Origin: a virus
DNA: 50,109 nt
IMG/VR virus record: IMGVR_UViG_3300017782_000029
Coordinates: 1-50,109 of that record
Strand: one strand, 5' to 3'
Position numbers and translations under genes: made by a program. Below the pieces are notes generated by a model. The model ran no database searches and was not told the DNA's origin. It was given only the letters and a program-made list of their open reading frames with translations. Positions 33,984 to 42,747 of the stretch are shown here, in pieces. Positions within the stretch are counted from its first letter, which is position 1; every line of letters starts with the position of its first letter.

Positions 33984-34382
33984 CTACATCTCTACTGCTT
34001 TAGGTCGTAAGAACTTATAGTAGTATTTGATGCAAGGATTACCTGACTGTGTCACTATGGCTTCGCCTTGTGATATATCTTCTGAAGAATTCAGAGGATA
34101 GTCAGTGTCTTCTAAGAACTCTAGGTCACCGAAGAGCTTACTTAGATTTTGAATTGCCTTAGCAGTTAACAGTTCGGGCAAAGCCCCGTCTGTTTCAAAG
34201 TTGTCTTCAGGCTGAAGTACAACTATACTATGTGGTACACGAGCAGTCTCTGACCTACGGTCATAGTACCTGCTTTTGTTATCCACGATGGGTCTCCCAT
34301 CTTCGATGACGACCTTGCCGTCTTCATCACGCTCCCATTCCTGAGCATTATATGCCGAATGAATTGAGTATGTTTTAGCCAT
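33984..34382 (-). CDS. Hypothetical 132-aa early protein
   Basis: This is the first gene on the minus strand next to the divergent control region, so it is probably expressed earliest. The protein (AKTYSIHSAYNAQEWERDED, then a basic SRYYDRRSETARVPHSIVVL and an acidic C-terminal half) looks soluble. AAAGGAT precedes the ATG. A terminator follows directly. Early position and separate termination would suit a host-takeover protein, but I recognise no family. Confidence 0.75.
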   Translation of the reverse strand: MAKTYSIHSAYNAQEWERDEDGKVVIEDGRPIVDNKSRYYDRRSETARVPHSIVVLQPEDNFETDGALPELLTAKAIQNLSKLFGDLEFLEDTDYPLNSSEDISQGEAIVTQSGNPCIKYYYKFLRPKAVEM

Positions 34383-34398
34383 ATGATTTATCCTTTAT

Positions 34399-34426
34399 GG
34401 TTTAAACCAATAACAGAATTGTTATT
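34399..34426. promoter_or_regulatory. Palindrome pair in divergent control region
   Basis: A perfect 10-bp palindrome GGTTTAAACC (34399-34408) is followed at once by AATAACA-GAAT-TGTTATT (34409-34426), an inverted repeat with 7-bp arms. The right arm belongs to the TTGTTATT box found twice more near 34970 and 35009. It lies 17-44 nt upstream of the 132-aa early gene. It may be an operator or a hairpin in the leader. Confidence 0.5.
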
Positions 34427-34432
34427 GATTAT

Positions 34433-34620
34433 CTAGCAGAGCTAGAGACTAACAGGGGATGTTGACAGGACACCAGCGACCGAGTGAGTAGCGAGGTGGT
34501 TGAGCAACGTGGACAGGGACGGCATTGTTGTGAGGAGGGACGAGTCTCAACAGTGCTGGACCCCCCACGGGGTGAAAACCAAGCGGGTGGGTCAACTAGT
34601 AAAGTGCGTACTCCCATTCT
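34433..34620. ncRNA. GC-rich structured RNA candidate
   Basis: By hand count, about 58% of bases 34441-34600 are G or C, against roughly one third elsewhere. The region has several inverted repeats: CTAGC/GCTAG (34433-34445), CCCC/GGGG near 34561-34572, TGTT...AACA around 34526-34552, and a long-range GTTGAC/GTCAAC (34461-34466 with 34591-34596). Translations here are not protein-like. It looks like a noncoding RNA gene or a long leader; I cannot set the strand or name the family. Confidence 0.5.
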
Positions 34621-34670
34621 ACAGCAATTTTTCAAATAGTTTTTTATTGTTTTTGTATATAATTTTTCGT

Positions 34671-34904
34671 ATGAATTTTATAATAATTTTAATCATTTCA
34701 GGTATTTCAGTAAGCTTTATAGCAGATGAACCTACAATCTCTGAAGGGGACTATTCATTATATGATACTATATATGACCAAGACAGTACAAACCATCAAT
34801 ACATAGACATACGTAACGGTGATAACTGGTGTTGGAGACACAATATATGGGAGAATGTTAGGATAGTAAACCCTAGTAGAGTACGTAGAAAAGACGAAGA
34901 ATAG
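34671..34904 (+). CDS. Hypothetical 77-aa exported or anchored protein
   Basis: From ATG 34671 the protein begins MNFIIILIISGISVSFIADE, a likely signal peptide or anchor, and continues as an acidic, aromatic domain (DYSLYDTIYDQD, DNWCWRHNIWENVRIV). Upstream in-frame sequence falls inside the GC-rich RNA-like block and is not protein-like. The start has no Shine-Dalgarno; a TATAAT at 34658-34663 is so close that a leaderless message is possible. Function unknown. Confidence 0.5.
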   Translation: MNFIIILIISGISVSFIADEPTISEGDYSLYDTIYDQDSTNHQYIDIRNGDNWCWRHNIWENVRIVNPSRVRRKDEE

Positions 34905-34928
34905 TAAATTCTCCTATCTTGTTCATAT

Positions 34929-35018
34929 CGTTTAGTTTAAACGAAACCACTTAAAGTAAATCATAGCTATTGTTATTAGATGTAAACGGTTTTACATTTT
35001 AATAATATTTGTTATTAG
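34929..35018. promoter_or_regulatory. Repeated boxes upstream of the rightward virion genes
   Basis: The stretch contains an inverted repeat CGTTTA-GTT-TAAACG (34929-34943), TTGTTATTAG at 34970-34979 and 35009-35018 (39 bp apart), and a perfect palindrome TGTAAA-CGGT-TTTACA (34981-34996). These sit directly upstream of the rightward gene at 35054. They look like binding sites for a regulator or a phage-specific promoter element. No clean bacterial -35/-10 pair was found with confidence. Confidence 0.5.
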
Positions 35019-35053
35019 TTCTTAACGATTTAAACAAGGGGTGGTTGTCGTAA

Positions 35054-35704
35054 GTGGTAGATATACATCAGTATATAAAGAGTGATGATAAGCTCGACTA
35101 TGATTTATTATGGAAAAACTGTGCTAACATCACGGGATTCCAAGCTGAACGTAAGAGAGGAGTGTTATACTATGAGGTCACAGAAGCATACAAGAGTTAC
35201 AAAGCGTCTTCTAAACATACTAAGGATGGTATTCCATCTACAGATGTTAAAGATGAGGTACTACATAACCCTATTACTCAAGTACCTAGGTCTTCTAAAG
35301 TAACAGAAGACTTTGTTATTTCGTATATAAACAAAGAAGCCCAGTCTAATTTTGTAAAGACCGATGAATACTGTACATATGATGCCGATGAAGAGCGTTA
35401 TATAGCAGAAATCAAAGTTCGTAATAAGCATTATGATACTTGTCTAATAGAATGGGATAAGTATATGGCTAATAAAGGACACGCAGACATAGATGATAAA
35501 GAGTTTCTTTACATAGTTGCTACAAATTCACATATATATGTATTTAACATCAATACAATCCAGAAAAGTAGGTCTAAAATACGTTGGAAAGACCAAGAAT
35601 TACCAAGAAATAGCCATTTTGGTGGATATAATGATAAAAAGACTAAGAAAGTGGGTTATATTCCAATAGGAAGAGCAAGTGTTTGTTATAACTATAAATC
35701 ATAA
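35054..35704 (+). CDS. PD-(D/E)XK nuclease-like protein
   Basis: The C-terminal half shows a typical nuclease core: CTYDADEERYIAEIKVRNKH with D110 and E119-I-K121, followed by an LIEWDKY helix, then FLYIVATNSHIYVFNI strands. The first 80 residues are helical and basic. It may be a resolvase or restriction-type nuclease used in packaging or host DNA breakdown. The start is a GTG with AAGGGG 13 bases upstream, so initiation may be weak. It is the first gene of the rightward virion operon. Confidence 0.7.
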   Translation: MVDIHQYIKSDDKLDYDLLWKNCANITGFQAERKRGVLYYEVTEAYKSYKASSKHTKDGIPSTDVKDEVLHNPITQVPRSSKVTEDFVISYINKEAQSNFVKTDEYCTYDADEERYIAEIKVRNKHYDTCLIEWDKYMANKGHADIDDKEFLYIVATNSHIYVFNINTIQKSRSKIRWKDQELPRNSHFGGYNDKKTKKVGYIPIGRASVCYNYKS

Positions 35705-36461
35705 AGACATCGGACCTACAGAATACCCTGTATATACTAAAGATGAAGCTGATTCAAAGGATATTACTTATTTACATTGGCAACAGGCTAATGCAAAGCA
35801 ATGGGCACTCACCGATGACAATTATGTTGCAAAGATTATTAGTAAGAAATCTTATCAGGACAAGGAAAAAAGAATGTCCTATTATTATAGGATGCCTTTT
35901 GGTTATATTATGTGGAATCCTAAGTATCCTGATAAGAAGTTTTGTTGTGGGGGCAGGGTAGCTAATAATACATTTACTGGTGAAAAGTGGCTTGACGTAA
36001 AAACTAAGTCTGAGGATTATAAGTCTTTAGCAATGTGGGCGGCTTTAACTGAAAATAGGGATGTTGCTATTGACCAAGTGTTTGGTCCTGTAAATGCAAG
36101 TAAAAGACGTAAGTTAAAGCGTCATATGAGAACGGAGGTTTTTAAAAAAATGAAGAGAGATGAAGCTCAAAAACTATTAACTGACAATATGTTGGATGCA
36201 GACTACTTTATTGACTTAATGAAGAAGGGAGTAGACATTGCACTAAAGAAAGAAGATGTCAGTGGTATTCGTGGATTTGTAAATGATGGTATGGAAATAC
36301 ACGGAATGAAGGATAAAGAAACAGTAACAGTTACTGATAAGCTAGAAGCAACACAAACTAGGAAACTGATTGATAATATCAATGCAGAGGAAGATAAGTT
36401 AATTGCATCTAGAACAACTAAAATACCTATTGAGGAGGTAAAGAATGGAGATGATGAGTAA
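35679..36461 (+). CDS. Putative terminase small subunit
   Basis: This 260-aa protein sits just before two tiny genes and the large terminase. The C-terminal half (MLDADYFIDLMKKGVDIALK, then VSGIRGFVNDGMEIHGMKDK and a charged tail) resembles small terminase subunits in its helical DNA-binding and oligomerisation style. The first half has aromatic beta strands (MSYYYRMPFGYIMWNP) and a CCGG segment that I do not recognise. The start is a GTG with AGGAAG upstream, overlapping the nuclease gene by 26 nt. The call is mainly positional. Confidence 0.55.
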   Translation: MFVITINHKDIGPTEYPVYTKDEADSKDITYLHWQQANAKQWALTDDNYVAKIISKKSYQDKEKRMSYYYRMPFGYIMWNPKYPDKKFCCGGRVANNTFTGEKWLDVKTKSEDYKSLAMWAALTENRDVAIDQVFGPVNASKRRKLKRHMRTEVFKKMKRDEAQKLLTDNMLDADYFIDLMKKGVDIALKKEDVSGIRGFVNDGMEIHGMKDKETVTVTDKLEATQTRKLIDNINAEEDKLIASRTTKIPIEEVKNGDDE

Positions 36462-36591
36462 TTATTATCACACGTTAGTAGAGTTAGAGCACTTTCCGGG
36501 TTGGGAATTATATATATTTCTTAACTTGTTATTATGGATTAGTGCTATATTTAGATTAAACAGAATAGAGAGGAAGGTCACAAATGATTGA
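36445..36591 (+). CDS. 48-aa membrane peptide before terL
   Basis: GAGGAGG lies about six bases before the ATG, one of the strongest ribosome sites in the window. The product has one span (LYIFLNLLLWISAIF) and a basic tail (RLNRIERKVTND). It overlaps the genes on both sides. Function unknown. Confidence 0.6.
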   Translation: MEMMSNYYHTLVELEHFPGWELYIFLNLLLWISAIFRLNRIERKVTND

Positions 36592-36709
36592 ATTATTATT
36601 ATTTATCGCAGGAGTATTAGTATTAGTAAATAGTAGATTATGGTCGAATGGTTATTGGAAAAAATATGGTAAGTACGGACAATGGATATCAGGGAAACTG
36701 TCCAAGTAG
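36584..36709 (+). CDS. 41-aa membrane peptide before terL
   Basis: AGGAAGG precedes the ATG, which lies inside the end of the previous small gene. The product starts with one span (IELLLFIAGVLVLVNS) and ends in a basic aromatic tail (WKKYGKYGQWISGKLSK). Its end overlaps the large terminase start by 28 nt. Function unknown. Confidence 0.6.
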   Translation: MIELLLFIAGVLVLVNSRLWSNGYWKKYGKYGQWISGKLSK

Positions 36710-38199
36710 ACGACTACGAAGCAAAGTATGCAGAACAACAGGCTCTAAAGAAGTTAAAGAATAACGTTGGTCTTTTTGGTAGGACAATGTTTCCTACCGC
36801 TATTGCAAAAGCAGTTCCTCCATTTCACCACGAGATATACAGAAATCTGGCAGATGAGGCGAAGAAGCGTGTACTAATTGCCGCTCCTCGGGGAACGGCG
36901 AAAAGTACAGTGACCTCCTTAATTCTACCCCTTCATAGAATCGCTTTTAAGCCCTCTGCCAGTGACCTTTTTATTGTAATCGTATCTGAATCACAATCGC
37001 AGAGTATAAATTTTTTATCAAGAATTAAGTATCACTTAATTAATTCACAAAACTTTAAGGAGATGTTTGGAGACTATGGACCAGAAACTGCAAAGCGTTG
37101 GACGAATAATGACATATTGCTTTCCAATGGTGCACGGATTATTGCTGTGGGAACTGGACAGCGTGTACGGGGGTTTATCGAGGGTGACACTCGTCCTAAT
37201 CTCATCATTGTTGATGACTACGAGTCAGAGCTTAACGCCGCTACTGCTGAGGCTAGGGCAAAAAACAGAAAATGGATAACTGAAGCTGTTATACCTTCAT
37301 TATCTGATGATGGTAGAATAGTTATGATTGGCACTGTTATATCTGAAGATTGTTTTTTATATTGGGCTAAAGAATCTCCTGTATGGAAAGTTCTTTGGTA
37401 TTCTATATATGGCGATGATGGAAAGAGTATATGGGAAGAAAGATTCCCCGAAAAAAGAATACAATCAATAAAACAAGAATTTGAATCAGTTGGTAACCTA
37501 AACGGGTTTTACCAAGAATATATGAATGAGGCACAGAGTCCTGACAATGCACCCTTCAAACCGCAATACATTAAATTACATCATTTCCAGTTTTCCTATA
37601 ATGACGGAGAAAGCATCCTTATTGGCAAGTCGGGTGGAAAGAGCATTAAGAAACCGGTTAACGTCTATTGTGGCATCGACCCTGCTTCTAGTTTATCTAG
37701 GAGGGCTGACTTTTTTGTTATTGCTACTATTGCACTTGACGCTAGTGGTAATATTTATATATTGGATATACTCCGAGATAAAATCGACCCTGCATACCAA
37801 CCTGAAGCAATTATTAAAGTATTTAAAAAATATCATCCAAAAAGAATGACTATTGAGACTGTGGGCTACCAAGAGGCACTGAGGAGTAACGTAAGAAAGA
37901 TGATGCTTGAAGAGAACCTGTATATACCGGGACTTGAAAAAGGCATAAAACCAAGACAAAGAAAATCCGAACGATTGTTGTCCTTGGTTGCCCCACTCGC
38001 TAAAGGTAATTTTTATTTTAGACCAGAAGATTTACACGCACAACAAGAATTTTTATCTTACCCTAGAGGTAAAAACGATGATATTCTCGATGCTATATAC
38101 TATGCACTTGATAAAGCAAAGCCCTCAAGACAAAAAGAATACATTAATCCAGAAGATAGAAAGCAAAGAAACAAAGTACTTGACTGGATGACTTTATAG
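36682..38199 (+). CDS. terL: Terminase large subunit
   Basis: This is the ATP-driven DNA-packaging motor and nuclease. The ATPase domain has a Walker A-like APRGTAKST at residues 68-76 and Walker B LIIVDD at 174-179 with E181. The RNase H-like nuclease domain has GIDPASS with D333 and the C-terminal NDDILDAIYY. The 505-aa length is typical. It lies directly before the portal gene, the usual order. Confidence 0.95.
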   Translation: MDIRETVQVDDYEAKYAEQQALKKLKNNVGLFGRTMFPTAIAKAVPPFHHEIYRNLADEAKKRVLIAAPRGTAKSTVTSLILPLHRIAFKPSASDLFIVIVSESQSQSINFLSRIKYHLINSQNFKEMFGDYGPETAKRWTNNDILLSNGARIIAVGTGQRVRGFIEGDTRPNLIIVDDYESELNAATAEARAKNRKWITEAVIPSLSDDGRIVMIGTVISEDCFLYWAKESPVWKVLWYSIYGDDGKSIWEERFPEKRIQSIKQEFESVGNLNGFYQEYMNEAQSPDNAPFKPQYIKLHHFQFSYNDGESILIGKSGGKSIKKPVNVYCGIDPASSLSRRADFFVIATIALDASGNIYILDILRDKIDPAYQPEAIIKVFKKYHPKRMTIETVGYQEALRSNVRKMMLEENLYIPGLEKGIKPRQRKSERLLSLVAPLAKGNFYFRPEDLHAQQEFLSYPRGKNDDILDAIYYALDKAKPSRQKEYINPEDRKQRNKVLDWMTL

Positions 38200-38217
38200 T
38201 TTGTAAGTTTTTACGGG

Positions 38218-40407
38218 ATGGCTTACAAAGAAAAAGATTCAGAGAAATCTAATGATGACCTTGTAAACGAAACCCACGACCTTTTTAAAACTTATTCAAG
38301 TAAAAGAGAAGTCTGGGCTAATCACGCACAAGAAGACGCAGAATTTAGATTAGGAAGACAATGGTCTTCAGAACAACAACGTGTTTTACTCGAAAGGGGT
38401 CAGGCACCTCTAGTAGTTAATCGTATCCACCCAGCAGTCGAAGCCGCAAAGGCACTACTCACTTCAGGTAGACCGCAATTCAGAGTATCACCAAGAGAAG
38501 ATTCCGATAATAAAGTAGCACAAGTCTTCAATGGTTTATTAGAATATATGTGGTACCTATCTGACGGGACTCAAGCACTCCGCAATGTGATAGACGACTA
38601 CTATACAATGGGTATGGGTGCTATGTGCGTCTATATTGACCCCTTGAAAGATTATGGAAGAGGAGAAGTCTGTGTACACGATGTTGACCCTCTAGATGTT
38701 TACATTGACCCTAACTCTAGACACAGAATGGGTGATGATGCAGAAAATATTATAATAAGCAGATTGTTTACAAAAGAACAGGCACAGGGTATGTACCCTA
38801 TGTATGAAGAAGCAATTAAAAATGCTGAATCAGATTTATATACAGATAGACCTACTACAGATAGAGTAGATGATAAAGGTATATCATTTCCAGAAGATAG
38901 TAATACCCAGACTCACGTTGGCTTTGGACACAACAATGAGTATATAAGAGGGTATGAAAGATATGAAAAGGTATGGGTAAAGCGTTATCACTTAAAGAAT
39001 AACATTAACAAAACTGAAGAAGTATTTGATGAAGAGGCATATGCAGAGTTTCAACAAAGAATAGCTGTACGTATAAATGGTCAAGTTATACTTGATGAAA
39101 ATAAAGCAAAAATGATTCTTGAACAAATTACTCAAGAATTTGAACAACAGCGTCAAAAAGCTGAGATGGAAGGCGTTGATGGACCAGAAATGCCTGAAGT
39201 TGAAGAAGTAGCTTATTCTCAACTAATTCAAGAAGGTTTAATGGAGAGCGTGTCAGTACCAGTACAACGTATTAAAATGTGCGTTATAATGGGAAATAAA
39301 TATCTGTACTCTAGAGTTCTTCCTATCGAACATTATCCCATCGTTCTATTTATGAATATTCACAATAGGACACCCTACCCAGTAAGCGATGTTCGTATGG
39401 TAAAGGATTTACAAGAATACATAAATAAGACACGCTCTCTTATTATTGCTCACGCTACTACAAGTACTAATACAAAAATTTTAATACCAAGTGGTTCTGT
39501 AGATATGCAAGACTTTGAGCAACGCTGGGCACAGCCGGGAGTTGCAATAGAAGTAGATATGGACCAAGGAGCTCCTCAACCTATACAACCTACTCCACTA
39601 CCAAATACTTTATATCAAAATGAACAAGTAGCAAAAACAGACATAGACCATCAGCTTGGACTATATGAACTTATGCAAGGAAATGCGGAAGCGGCTCCAC
39701 ACACATATAAAGCTACAGTTTCACTTGATGAGTTTGGACAAAGAAAGATTAAGTCTAAACTACAGGATATTGAAATGTCACTTGCAAGGGTAGCAAAGGT
39801 AGCTATACCTATAATGCAACAATTATATAGAGCTGAAAAAATGATTAGATTAGTACAGCCTAATAACTCTATGAGTGAGATTGCAATTAATAAAAAGATT
39901 TATGATGACAAGTCTGGAGAAGTAAGCGTTATGAACGACATCTCTAGAGGTCAATTTGATGTTGTAGTGGTAACAGGTTCTACGTTACCAACAAATAGAT
40001 ATGCACAACTTGAAATGTATATGGATGCTTATAAGAATGGCATCATTGACAAGACAGAAGTTTTAAAGAAAACAGAAGTCTTTGATAAGGAGGGAGTATT
40101 GGAAAGAACTGATACTGTAGGTAAACTACAACAATCTGTACAGCAGATGGAAGAAAAAATAAAAGAATTAAAAGGTGACTTGCAAACAAGAGAGCGTGAA
40201 AACTATCACTTGAAGCAAAAAGCTGAATTAGAAAAATTCAAAGGCAAACTCGATACAATCTCAACCCAAGGCAAAGCCTCAGGCAGAATATTCGAAAGTC
40301 GCTTGGATGACGTTCTTGGACAGGCTAAAACCGGTGTTCGTGAAATGAACAAGGAAGCCAAACAACAATCCACACCCGATGCCAAGAAATCGGCTGGAGC
40401 AAAGTAA
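38218..40407 (+). CDS. Portal protein (P22-like)
   Basis: This 729-aa protein forms the dodecameric DNA-entry ring. Visible family features include EFRLGRQWSSEQQRVLLERG, QAPLVVNRIHPAV, the strand DVDPLDVYIDPNSRHRMGD, and a helical stem region with NRTPYPVSDVRMVKDLQEYI. The C-terminal 120 residues are a charged coiled coil (TVGKLQQSVQQMEEKIKELK), consistent with the barrel or crown. It is followed by scaffold and capsid genes. The ribosome site is weak. Confidence 0.9.
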   Translation: MAYKEKDSEKSNDDLVNETHDLFKTYSSKREVWANHAQEDAEFRLGRQWSSEQQRVLLERGQAPLVVNRIHPAVEAAKALLTSGRPQFRVSPREDSDNKVAQVFNGLLEYMWYLSDGTQALRNVIDDYYTMGMGAMCVYIDPLKDYGRGEVCVHDVDPLDVYIDPNSRHRMGDDAENIIISRLFTKEQAQGMYPMYEEAIKNAESDLYTDRPTTDRVDDKGISFPEDSNTQTHVGFGHNNEYIRGYERYEKVWVKRYHLKNNINKTEEVFDEEAYAEFQQRIAVRINGQVILDENKAKMILEQITQEFEQQRQKAEMEGVDGPEMPEVEEVAYSQLIQEGLMESVSVPVQRIKMCVIMGNKYLYSRVLPIEHYPIVLFMNIHNRTPYPVSDVRMVKDLQEYINKTRSLIIAHATTSTNTKILIPSGSVDMQDFEQRWAQPGVAIEVDMDQGAPQPIQPTPLPNTLYQNEQVAKTDIDHQLGLYELMQGNAEAAPHTYKATVSLDEFGQRKIKSKLQDIEMSLARVAKVAIPIMQQLYRAEKMIRLVQPNNSMSEIAINKKIYDDKSGEVSVMNDISRGQFDVVVVTGSTLPTNRYAQLEMYMDAYKNGIIDKTEVLKKTEVFDKEGVLERTDTVGKLQQSVQQMEEKIKELKGDLQTRERENYHLKQKAELEKFKGKLDTISTQGKASGRIFESRLDDVLGQAKTGVREMNKEAKQQSTPDAKKSAGAK

Positions 40408-40418
40408 AGGAACTGAGT

Positions 40419-41366
40419 ATGATAGAACAAGAAGTTACCCCTGAAGTAAAGGGCACTCCTGAGTCAGAACCAGTATTAGATGGTGCGAATCCATTAGAGG
40501 GATTTTTTAGAGCTAACGGAGTTGTCGAGGAGCAACCATCAGAGGACCCATTCAATACGAATGAGATTAATCCAGATGCACCTGCACCAGAGCAACAAAT
40601 AGAAGCTCAACAAGAAGCCCAAGATAACGATGAGAAACGTTATCAATATTGGCAAAGTGAGGCTGATAAAGCTCGTAATGAAAATGCACAGATGGCACAA
40701 CGCCTACAAGCGTTAGAACAACAAGCTCAATCACCTCAGCCTAAAGTAGAAGAACAAAGCGTAGAAGACGATAGGTCTTTTCCACCTCCACCGCCAAAGC
40801 CTAGTAAACCTAGAAGTTTTAATAGAGCTGAAGCACTTGAGGACCCTAATTCTGAATCAGGTAGATATCAAGAAGATGTTGAAGAATGGCGAGACGAAAT
40901 GGATGATTATAATAGATTGCACTCAGAATACAATCTAGCATTAGTCGAAGAAGAGAAAGCCAAGATTCAGGAAGAGAGGGATAATATACTAAGAGGACAA
41001 GCTGAGCAACAACAAAGACAGCAACAGATGGGAGAGATTCATTCTCATTTAAAGAACCAATATCAAGCTAGTGACCAAGAAATAGCACAGTTCGTAGAGA
41101 TTATGGACAAGCCAGAATCGGTTACTATTGATAACTTGTTTAAATTGTATAGATTGCAGAGTGGAAGTCAAACTGCACCTGTACAACAAGCACCTTTAAC
41201 TGAGACTGCACCAAGTGAATCATTCGACCAGATGAAGAGAGCACAGCAGGTCCCAACTAGTATGGGTGTAGTTCCATCTCAAGGGAATAATCAAGGGAGT
41301 CAAGAAGACAATATGATGGATTCTATGATTAGTTCATATAATAAACAGAACCCTTGGGGTTCATAA
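40419..41366 (+). CDS. Putative scaffolding protein
   Basis: This acidic, Gln/Glu-rich 315-aa protein lies between portal and capsid. It has a coiled-coil stretch (EADKARNENAQMAQRLQALE) and a Pro-rich linker (FPPPPPKPSKPRS), then helices. These features and the position are typical of phage scaffolding proteins that guide procapsid assembly and then leave. No catalytic motif is visible. AAGGAA precedes the ATG. Confidence 0.75.
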   Translation: MIEQEVTPEVKGTPESEPVLDGANPLEGFFRANGVVEEQPSEDPFNTNEINPDAPAPEQQIEAQQEAQDNDEKRYQYWQSEADKARNENAQMAQRLQALEQQAQSPQPKVEEQSVEDDRSFPPPPPKPSKPRSFNRAEALEDPNSESGRYQEDVEEWRDEMDDYNRLHSEYNLALVEEEKAKIQEERDNILRGQAEQQQRQQQMGEIHSHLKNQYQASDQEIAQFVEIMDKPESVTIDNLFKLYRLQSGSQTAPVQQAPLTETAPSESFDQMKRAQQVPTSMGVVPSQGNNQGSQEDNMMDSMISSYNKQNPWGS

Positions 41367-41381
41367 AAACAGGAGTAGACT

Positions 41382-42695
41382 ATGGCAAACGTATGGTCTA
41401 GAAGTACAGGTGTAGCTCCGGGTGGCGTATCTATTGATGATAACCGCCGGATTTATAACTTTGGCGAAAGAGTCGCTGAGTTAGCACCTCAACAGTCTCC
41501 GTTTTTTGTTTATCTTAGCAAAGTCGCTAAAGAATCTACTGATGACCCAGTATTCAAGTTCCTTGAACAGCGTCATCAGTGGCAACGTAGAGATTTTGTA
41601 CTAAAAACAGCTATTGGTTCTAACATTGCCGCAGGTAGTGACAGTGCTGAACTAAAGTTAGTTTGTGGATATGACAAATTCGGATTAGCAACAGCGGCAA
41701 CTGCCGCACCACAATTCCTTGTAAAAGACCAAGTCGTAAGAGTTGGTGGCAAGGCTTTCAAAGTTAAATCTATTGAGAATGTAGGTACTGGATTAAACGC
41801 AACTTATGCGGCTAATACAGTTGGTACTTATACATCAGTAAAGTTAACTGCATTAGAAGCATCAGGTGCAATAGCCGCTGACGCAAAAGGTCAGATTATC
41901 GGTAGTGCATATGGTGAAGCAACAATCGACCCAGATGGATGGAAAGATGAGTTGTATACTAGAGAAGGATACTGTCAGATTTTTAAGACAGGTATTCAGT
42001 TGTTCTCTGGTACAGCTCTAGCCACTCGTTATAGAGGTCGTCCGGATGAATATCGTAGAGTCTGGTCAGGTAAGTTAATGGAGCACAAAATGGATATCGA
42101 ACACGCTATGTTGTTTGGTGTTGGTGCCGCTGACGAATCTGGCTCAGGTCCTGTAAGATACTCACACGGGATTGTTCCTTACACTTTGGCAAATGGTAAG
42201 AATTATGCGTTCTCTTACGGTAGTTCAACCTATGATACCTTCATTGATGCAATGGAGAATTTCTTTGCCCCTGAAACAGGAAACAGTGGTGACAAGTTAG
42301 TACTTTGCTCACGCAAGATACTTGCTTGGTTGCAAAAACTAAGTGGAGATGGATTCTTGAAGAACACTGTAACTTCTAACTCTTATAAGTTAGATGTACA
42401 GAACATTCAAGGAGCTTTCGGACATCAGGTAACAAAAGTAAATACCATCTTTGGTAATTTACACTTTGTTGCTGAGCCGTTATTCAGAAACCACGACGAG
42501 AACATTGCGATTGCTATTGATATGGCAAACGTAAAGTATCGTCCATTAGCTGGTAATGGTATCTCAAGAGATACTCATATTGTCACTAATGTTCAGGATA
42601 ACAATATGGACGGAAGAAAAGATATTGTAATGACCGAAGCTGGTCTTGAAATATCTCTTCCTGAGACACACGCTCTAATGACCTTTGGAAGTTAA
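41382..42695 (+). CDS. Major capsid protein
   Basis: The 437-aa product has the size and position of the shell subunit and shows a pattern I associate with marine podovirus capsid proteins: FGERVAELAPQQSPFFVYLS, KFLEQRHQWQRRDFVL and later EPLFRNHDENIAIAIDMANV. An HK97-type fold is likely but cannot be proved from sequence. AGGAG precedes the ATG, and a strong TTCG hairpin follows the stop. High expression is expected. Confidence 0.88.
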   Translation: MANVWSRSTGVAPGGVSIDDNRRIYNFGERVAELAPQQSPFFVYLSKVAKESTDDPVFKFLEQRHQWQRRDFVLKTAIGSNIAAGSDSAELKLVCGYDKFGLATAATAAPQFLVKDQVVRVGGKAFKVKSIENVGTGLNATYAANTVGTYTSVKLTALEASGAIAADAKGQIIGSAYGEATIDPDGWKDELYTREGYCQIFKTGIQLFSGTALATRYRGRPDEYRRVWSGKLMEHKMDIEHAMLFGVGAADESGSGPVRYSHGIVPYTLANGKNYAFSYGSSTYDTFIDAMENFFAPETGNSGDKLVLCSRKILAWLQKLSGDGFLKNTVTSNSYKLDVQNIQGAFGHQVTKVNTIFGNLHFVAEPLFRNHDENIAIAIDMANVKYRPLAGNGISRDTHIVTNVQDNNMDGRKDIVMTEAGLEISLPETHALMTFGS

Positions 42696-42713
42696 GCGTA
42701 GGTAAGTTAAAAT

Positions 42714-42733
42714 GGGGGGTCTTCGGACCCCCT
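42714..42733 (+). terminator. UUCG hairpin after the capsid gene
   Basis: GGGGGTC at 42715-42721, the tetraloop TTCG, and GACCCCC at 42726-42732 form a perfect 7-bp hairpin just past the capsid stop. No T-run follows on the plus strand, so it may be a weak terminator or a 3'-end protection and processing site that sets capsid mRNA level. Confidence 0.7.
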
Positions 42734-42747
42734 ATTAAAAGGATAAT

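Noticed and set aside
34429-34635. 68-aa minus-strand frame in the GC-rich block
   Set aside because: The translation (MKNCCRMGVRTLLVDPPAW...) is not protein-like and lies over the RNA-like structure.
34500-34670. Extending the 77-aa gene back to ATG 34500
   Set aside because: The extra 57 residues come from the GC-rich block and look random; ATG 34671 starts a clean signal-like segment.
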